DNA of 10,642 nt from Candidatus Treponema excrementipullorum. Its GTDB lineage: Bacteria; Spirochaetota; Spirochaetia; Treponematales; Treponemataceae. The position numbers and the translations under genes were made by a program. Below are positions 6,898 to 10,642 of the stretch, in pieces; within the stretch, counting starts at the first letter, position 1, and each line of letters opens with the position of its first letter. The notes under the pieces were generated by a model that saw only the letters and a program-made list of their open reading frames with translations, ran no database searches and was not told the origin of the DNA. The stretch lies in contig JAHLFV010000159.1 of assembly GCA_018883625.1 (NCBI GenBank), positions 1 to 10,642 on the forward strand, in the 5' to 3' direction.

Positions 6898-6940
6898 ACC
6901 TTTAAGAAAGTGTAGGCATGAAATATAGGAGAAAAAATAT

Positions 6941-7273
6941 ATGATAAATAATCGATGTATTTCCGATGAATGTCTTGGGTCAACCGGTTTCAGTTATACT
7001 CTTTCCCTGATCAATGGAAAGTATAAGATGACGATTCTTTATACTCTTATGGAGTTTGGGGTTGTTCGTTTTAACGAAATGAAAAAGTATATAGGAGGAA
7101 TATCCTATAAAACACTCAGTTTAACTTTAAAAGAATTAGAAGCGGATCGGCTTGTTAATCGCAAGGAGTATCCTCAAATTCCTCCTAAGGTAGAATACAG
7201 TTTAACAGAGAGGGGAAAATCTTTAATTCCTATTCTTGACGGAATGTGTGAATGGGGAGATAAAAATCGTTAA
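6941..7273 (+). CDS. HxlR-family regulator, YodB-like cysteine pattern
   Basis: This 110-residue single-domain winged-helix regulator fits HxlR length and pattern: INGKYKMTILYTLMEFGVVR at residues 24-43, FNEMKKYIGGISYKTLSLTL (recognition helix), KELEADRLVNRKEY, and the wing PPKVEYSLTERG. Cysteines are at 6, 11 and 103. In Bacillus subtilis YodB, Cys6 pairs with a C-terminal cysteine of the other subunit under quinone or diamide stress, releasing DNA. Cys6 and Cys103 occupy matching positions here, so redox sensing is a reasonable inference, though subfamily membership needs alignment. The ATG has TAGGAG nine bases upstream. The divergent partner is a flavin reductase, resembling the YodB control of flavoenzymes. 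A palindrome GTACGTAC lies just beyond the stop (7290-7297). Confidence 0.93.
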   Translation: MINNRCISDECLGSTGFSYTLSLINGKYKMTILYTLMEFGVVRFNEMKKYIGGISYKTLSLTLKELEADRLVNRKEYPQIPPKVEYSLTERGKSLIPILDGMCEWGDKNR

Positions 7274-7351
7274 AACTCAATACAGAATGGTACGTACAAT
7301 CGGTCTTTGAAGAATTTCTTTTTTGTGTTATTCTTCCAAAGGGGGATTACT

Positions 7352-7924
7352 ATGAGCATGACTATAACTGAAGCGCAAAAATTACTTGATACATATGTAA
7401 CCGGTAGTACTCTCCGCCGTCATTGCCTTACCGTTTCTGCGGTTATGGGATACTGGGCAGAACAGGAAGGGGAGGACAGTGAGCTTTGGCAGGTTACGGG
7501 GCTTCTCCACGACCTTGATTTTGAAAAATATCCTGAACAGCATTGTGTAAAAGTAAAGGAAATTCTTGAAAGCGAGCGGGCAACTTTTCCGGCTATCAGT
7601 GATGAACTTATCCACGCTATTCAAAGTCACGGTTGGAAATTATGCTGTGATGTGGAACCTGTTACCAGAATGGAAAAAGTTTTGTATACCATGGATGAAT
7701 TGACCGGGCTTATTTTTGCCTGCGCTATGGCACGGCCTTCAAAAAGTGTTATGGACATGGAGTTAAAATCCGTAACAAAAAAATTCAAAACCCCTGCCTT
7801 TGCAGCAGGCTGTAACCGGGACGTGATAAAAGAAGGCTCCCAAATGCTGGGAATGGAATTAAACGACGTGATTCTCCGTTGTCTTGAAGGAATGAGAGCC
7901 CGGCACGAAGAATTGGGTGTTTGA
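7352..7924 (+). CDS. HD-domain hydrolase (COG2316-like)
   Basis: The 190-residue protein has the HD-superfamily metal-binding pattern: His24 (RRHCLTVSAVM), His53-Asp54 (GLLHDLDFEKY), His88 and His93 (ELIHAIQSHGW) and Asp115 (YTMDELTGL). HD proteins of this group are predicted phosphohydrolases, probably acting on nucleotides; the substrate is not known. The start at 7352 is chosen because AAAGGGGG (7338-7345) lies 6 bases upstream; a second ATG follows at 7358. The 15 codons before it, from 7307, contain this ribosome binding site and are not coding. It lies 78 bases after the HxlR gene on the same strand. No strong promoter or terminator is visible in that gap, so they may be cotranscribed. 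Confidence 0.9.
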   Translation: MSMTITEAQKLLDTYVTGSTLRRHCLTVSAVMGYWAEQEGEDSELWQVTGLLHDLDFEKYPEQHCVKVKEILESERATFPAISDELIHAIQSHGWKLCCDVEPVTRMEKVLYTMDELTGLIFACAMARPSKSVMDMELKSVTKKFKTPAFAAGCNRDVIKEGSQMLGMELNDVILRCLEGMRARHEELGV

Positions 7925-7926
7925 GT

Positions 7927-8476
7927 TACGGTATATCAGAACCATTTTTACAAAAAATTGTTCCCATTCTTTTCTTGACTCAATTCCCAAAGGCTTTTGA
8001 GCTTTTAAAATTGATGAGCCTGGAAGAATACTTTTCTTGCCTTTTGTTGTATACCGGGAAACGAAAAACCTGTGGGGATTTGCAGTTTCGGAAAATCCAG
8101 GTCTGCCGATTTTCCGGATTGGAATGAAATCTATTCCATATACATTCTTCCCGGATATACAGGGCAGGGATTCGGGGAGGCTCTTCTGGGCTTTGCCCTT
8201 GCCGAGCTGAAAAAAACGGAATGTGCCGGAATTTATTTGTGGGTATTTAAGGAAAATTATTCTGCCAGACACTTTTACGAAAAATACGATTTTATTTCCA
8301 CGGAGGAATTTTCTTCCTGCACTTTAGATGAGACAGCGGTTCCTGAGATTAAATATGTGTACAAAAAACAAGAAGATTCCAGAAAGAATATTTTGAACAT
8401 TATTTTACAAAAGTACACCACACCGTCTGTGACGCTTTTCATCTCTGCCCGTTTCTTAACGAGTTGCAGGAACTGA
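7927..8476 (+). pseudogene. Decayed GNAT acetyltransferase gene
   Basis: The C-terminal half of a GNAT N-acetyltransferase is clear in one frame from about 8060: NEKPVGICSFGKSR, EIYSIYILPGYTGQGFGEAL (the acetyl-CoA-binding Q/RxxGxG/A loop), then the ARHFYEKYDF helix. The N-terminal half is missing from this frame. GNAT-like text appears in two other frames instead: FLDSIP at 7971-7988 and LMSLEEYF at 8008-8034. At least two frameshifts are needed to join them, and no start with a ribosome binding site is seen. Past IKYVYKK (about 8370) the frame runs on to a stop at 8474 with no further recognisable sequence. Sequence errors could also give this picture. Confidence 0.7.
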
Positions 8477-8785
8477 TAAAGGGGTAAAATGCCTGTAGGA
8501 CGGGCTAACCGTTTCGCTCTTGTTCTCTATCATTTCCAGCGGGTATGTAACGGTAATGGGACATATCTACTCCCCGGTAATGTTTTATCCGTGAGTCTAC
8601 CTGATTCATTTCTCTCAAGGATAATATTTCTGTTTCTAGTATCATATTTCCTGTTAGAAGTTATTTTTAATTCTGCTGATAATCTATAGTGCGTTATGTT
8701 TCCTGGAAAAGTATTGTTCTGTGTAAAAGGCAAAAATATTCGGTATTTTTGTGCGTTGTTTACTCTGTTATCCACATAGTCTGTG
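8477..8785. other. Gene-free region upstream of the WD40-like operon
   Basis: No gene is called here. An ATG frame at 8489-8689 (66 residues) has AAAGGGG 4 bases upstream and a hydrophobic stretch (RIIFLFLVSYFLLEVIF), so a small membrane peptide is possible but unsupported. CAAAAATA (8731-8738) and TATTTTTG (8744-8751) form an 8-bp stem with loop TTCGG. TTATCCACA at 8768-8776 matches the DnaA-box consensus exactly, but it is single. Confidence 0.45.
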
Positions 8786-8794
8786 TGTTATACT
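8786..8794 (+). promoter_or_regulatory. Extended -10 promoter for the 86-residue gene
   Basis: TGTTATACT has the TGn extension and a near-consensus -10 (TATACT at 8789-8794). It ends 23 bases before the ATG at 8818, a fitting distance for a short leader with the AAGG ribosome binding site near 8805. No good -35 is seen, which the extended -10 may compensate for. Confidence 0.55.
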
Positions 8795-8817
8795 TTTAAT
8801 CCGTCAAGGTTGATTTT

Positions 8818-9078
8818 ATGGAAAAGTTGTCCGGACTGATTTTAAGTATTAAATACAAAACAACAAAGTTGTTTTCCCGCATTTTGATAATATATCAGCA
8901 ACGGGCATTGGAGAGATTGTGTCGCAGCCTGTTTAACACACAGAATATGCCGTTTTTTCTCATAAAGTATCTGGTGCTCCGCGCTGTAGAAAAGAGTGCA
9001 ATTTTACTGTGTTTGTATTTTCTGCCGGGGACGGTAACGTATTGTTTCTCGGGTAGACAAGCCGGGGTGTTAAAGTGA
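8818..9078 (+). CDS. Small basic hydrophobic protein, unknown
   Basis: This 86-residue protein is not recognised. The first half is basic and amphipathic (SIKYKTTKLFSRILIIYQQR). The second half is hydrophobic, with a likely membrane segment around residues 47-72 (FFLIKYLVLRAV, then AILLCLYFLPGTV). Support for expression: an extended -10 promoter 23 bases upstream, AAGG about 8 bases before the ATG, and a stop codon that overlaps the next start (GTGA at 9075-9078), suggesting translational coupling to the WD40-like gene. It could be a membrane or export accessory of that secreted protein, or merely a leader frame. Function is unknown. Confidence 0.5.
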   Translation: MEKLSGLILSIKYKTTKLFSRILIIYQQRALERLCRSLFNTQNMPFFLIKYLVLRAVEKSAILLCLYFLPGTVTYCFSGRQAGVLK

Positions 9079-10642
9079 AAGTTATGCAAAAAATCTGCAT
9101 GATTTTGATATTTGTCTCTGTTCCGTATACCGTTTTTGCGCAGGAATATCTTTTGCGTACGCAGTCTCCGGTTTCATCATGTGTGTTCAGTCCCGACGGA
9201 CGTTTTTTTGCGGCAGCATGGGAAAACCAGGTTGCTTTCTGGGATACGGATTCATGTTCGGTTCTTAATGTTTGCGCTGATTATCCCGGTGATGTCATTT
9301 CTATAAAATTCAGTCAGGACAGCCGGAATCTGCTGGTAATATGTGACGGCGGAATCATCTGCGTAAATTCAATAGATAATTTTGAACTGTCAACTCTTTT
9401 GAAAACAGATCCTGATAAGAATATTCTTGATGCTGATTTTGACAGTGACTATTCAGTGCTTATTCCCTCCGGCGGAAAAAATTTGAATTCATATTTTTTG
9501 TTGAGTTTCTTGTTGAGATATACATCACAAGTTATTCAGAAAAAACTCGGTGGGCACAATGGTACTGTGTTCCGGATTGAGACGGCAAAACGGGCCGAGA
9601 AACCAGTAGCTGTTTCTACTTCGTTGGACGGGCAGGCTCTTGTGTGGGATTTGTCGTCATACAGTCTGATAAACGAATTTCACTGCAACGTGGAAAACGC
9701 TCTGCCCGCCGTAATTAGTCCCGACGGCACAAAAATCTTCTACGGCGCTGACGAAGAAAATCTTGTTGTTTCAGGTATTGACGGAAGCAATCCGCTGACT
9801 ATTCAGGAAACCGGCGCGGTACAAACTGCGTCGTTCAGCGGAGACGGCGCACTTATTGCGTTCGCCGTAAAAGACGGCGGAATAAAAGTGTACGATACCG
9901 TTTCGGGAAATATCGCCGCTGAAATTCCTTCTCTTTGTAATAACGGAGAAAAGGAAACGGAAGATCAGATTTCTTCTATAAAATCGATAGCGTTTAATCC
10001 TGCTGGTAAAAATATTCTTGTTGGATGTGAAAACGGCTGTCTGTTCTTATGGAACATCGATGATAACAGCGGTCACAAGCAAACCTCCGTTGCTGCCGGA
10101 ACAGGTAGCGGGAAGCAGTCGGGCAATTTACCGCCACAGGATGGATTGCAGGTTGCAGACGGCGAAAACAGTGCCGGAAGTGGCAGAAATTCCGCTGTCC
10201 CAGGAACGGGGAGAAGCGGTGGCACAGACAACAGCGATGGTGAACAAAGTACCGGAACAGGTGGAAGCGCCGGTGAACAAAGTACCAGAACAGGCATCAT
10301 CACCGATGAACAGGGTGCAGGGCATGGTGGCACTGGTAGTACTGCTACTGGACAGGGTGCGGGGCAGAATAGCACTGGCAATCAAGATGCTGAAGCAGGC
10401 GCCGGTACAGACGCAACGGACATTCCCCATGTGTTCAAAGACGGTTATCAGTTCCAGGAATGGCAGGATACGGCGTCGCTAACTCCGGGCCCGGGAACTC
10501 CTGTTACAGAAATTGCCGCCGGCAACGCTGATAATATGGACGTGACTGCGTTATGGCAGAAGGCTCTCACTGTCACTGTGACCTTCCCCTCATATGCTGA
10601 AGCACAAAGCGTACAGTTACTTGACACTTACAGCGAAGCAGC
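9075..10642 (+). CDS. Secreted WD40-like protein with InlB B-type repeat, 3' partial
   Basis: The frame is open from GTG 9075 to the right edge (522 codons). The GTG has GGGG (9064-9067) 7 bases upstream and overlaps the preceding stop. An ATG at 9084 is the alternative. The signal peptide is MQKICMILIFVSVPYTVFAQ with likely cleavage after VFA and no lipobox. Residues 31-331 form a beta-propeller of about six or seven blades (FSPDGRFFAAAWENQVAFWD; GHNGTVFRIE with DGQALVWDLSS; SGDGALIAFAVKDGGIKVYD; FNPAGKNILVGCENGCLFLW). A Gly/Ser/Thr/Gln-rich linker covers about 332-448. Residues 453-494 (FKDGYQFQEWQ, then PVTEIAAG and VTALW) match a Listeria-Bacteroides repeat. Expected location is the periplasm or cell surface, with a binding role. 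Joining a propeller to an InlB B-type repeat is uncommon. More domains probably follow beyond the window. Confidence 0.88.
   Translation, partial: MKVMQKICMILIFVSVPYTVFAQEYLLRTQSPVSSCVFSPDGRFFAAAWENQVAFWDTDSCSVLNVCADYPGDVISIKFSQDSRNLLVICDGGIICVNSIDNFELSTLLKTDPDKNILDADFDSDYSVLIPSGGKNLNSYFLLSFLLRYTSQVIQKKLGGHNGTVFRIETAKRAEKPVAVSTSLDGQALVWDLSSYSLINEFHCNVENALPAVISPDGTKIFYGADEENLVVSGIDGSNPLTIQETGAVQTASFSGDGALIAFAVKDGGIKVYDTVSGNIAAEIPSLCNNGEKETEDQISSIKSIAFNPAGKNILVGCENGCLFLWNIDDNSGHKQTSVAAGTGSGKQSGNLPPQDGLQVADGENSAGSGRNSAVPGTGRSGGTDNSDGEQSTGTGGSAGEQSTRTGIITDEQGAGHGGTGSTATGQGAGQNSTGNQDAEAGAGTDATDIPHVFKDGYQFQEWQDTASLTPGPGTPVTEIAAGNADNMDVTALWQKALTVTVTFPSYAEAQSVQLLDTYSEA
10239..10294 (+). repeat. 33-bp direct repeat in the linker
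   Basis: GGTGAACAAAGTACC followed by (G/A)GAACAGG occurs at 10239-10261 and 10272-10294, spaced 33 bases apart (11 residues, GEQST(G/R)TG). Looser versions (GTGSTATGQGAG, GAGQNSTGNQ) follow. The linker has therefore grown by slippage or unequal exchange. Confidence 0.75.

Noticed and set aside
7307..7351. Upstream start for the HD hydrolase
   Set aside because: The added residues (MKNFFFVLFFQRGIT) include the AAAGGGGG ribosome binding site of the chosen start and are not a real signal peptide in context.
8768..8776. Replication origin
   Set aside because: There is only one DnaA box, with no box cluster and no dnaA, dnaN or gyrase genes nearby.
10018..10482. Open frame of 154 codons inside the WD40-like gene, and antisense frames at 10073-10430
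   Set aside because: They arise from the GC-rich, low-complexity linker. The frame continuous with the signal peptide and propeller stays open to the window end and carries the InlB-like repeat.
1..10642. CRISPR array, transposase or tRNA
   Set aside because: No direct repeats with unique spacers, no transposase motifs and no tRNA-like clover leaf were seen on either strand by eye.

Overview
The window looks like a chromosomal stretch of a host-associated bacterium of about 40% GC, most likely a Treponema-like spirochaete. That placement is an inference. It rests on the long exported-type leucine-rich-repeat (LRR) proteins with Cys/Asn ladders and on an exported beta-propeller protein joined to a Listeria-Bacteroides (InlB B-type) repeat. 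No rRNA, tRNA, IS element or CRISPR array was seen.

Layout. (1) Positions 1-2862 hold LRR DNA: a large LRR gene cut by the left window edge, then the decayed tail of a second, different LRR gene. (2) Positions 3017-5862 hold a leftward AraC/GyrI-type regulator, a rightward pair (Nudix hydrolase plus a 76-residue unknown protein) and a convergent WYL-type regulator with a palindrome in its promoter. (3) Positions 6192-7273 hold a divergent flavin-reductase/HxlR pair with a good promoter and an inverted repeat between them; the HxlR protein has cysteines placed as in the redox sensor YodB. (4) Positions 7352-8476 hold an HD-domain hydrolase and a frameshifted GNAT acetyltransferase remnant. (5) Positions 8786-10642 hold a promoter, a small hydrophobic protein and, overlapping it by four bases, a secreted WD40-like protein that runs off the right edge.

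How the genes fit together. The middle of the window is a set of small independent regulator/enzyme modules, not one pathway. The flavin reductase and HxlR gene resemble the YodB-type electrophile/redox switch, in which the regulator represses a divergent flavoenzyme. The Nudix gene and the 76-residue gene are translationally close and probably form an operon. Both ends carry repeat-built, probably surface-exposed proteins. I saw no clear new defence or biosynthetic system. The most unusual points are a near-perfect internal ribosome binding site inside the AraC/GyrI gene, the propeller/linker/InlB-repeat protein with its overlapping small partner, and the higher-order duplication inside the LRR array.
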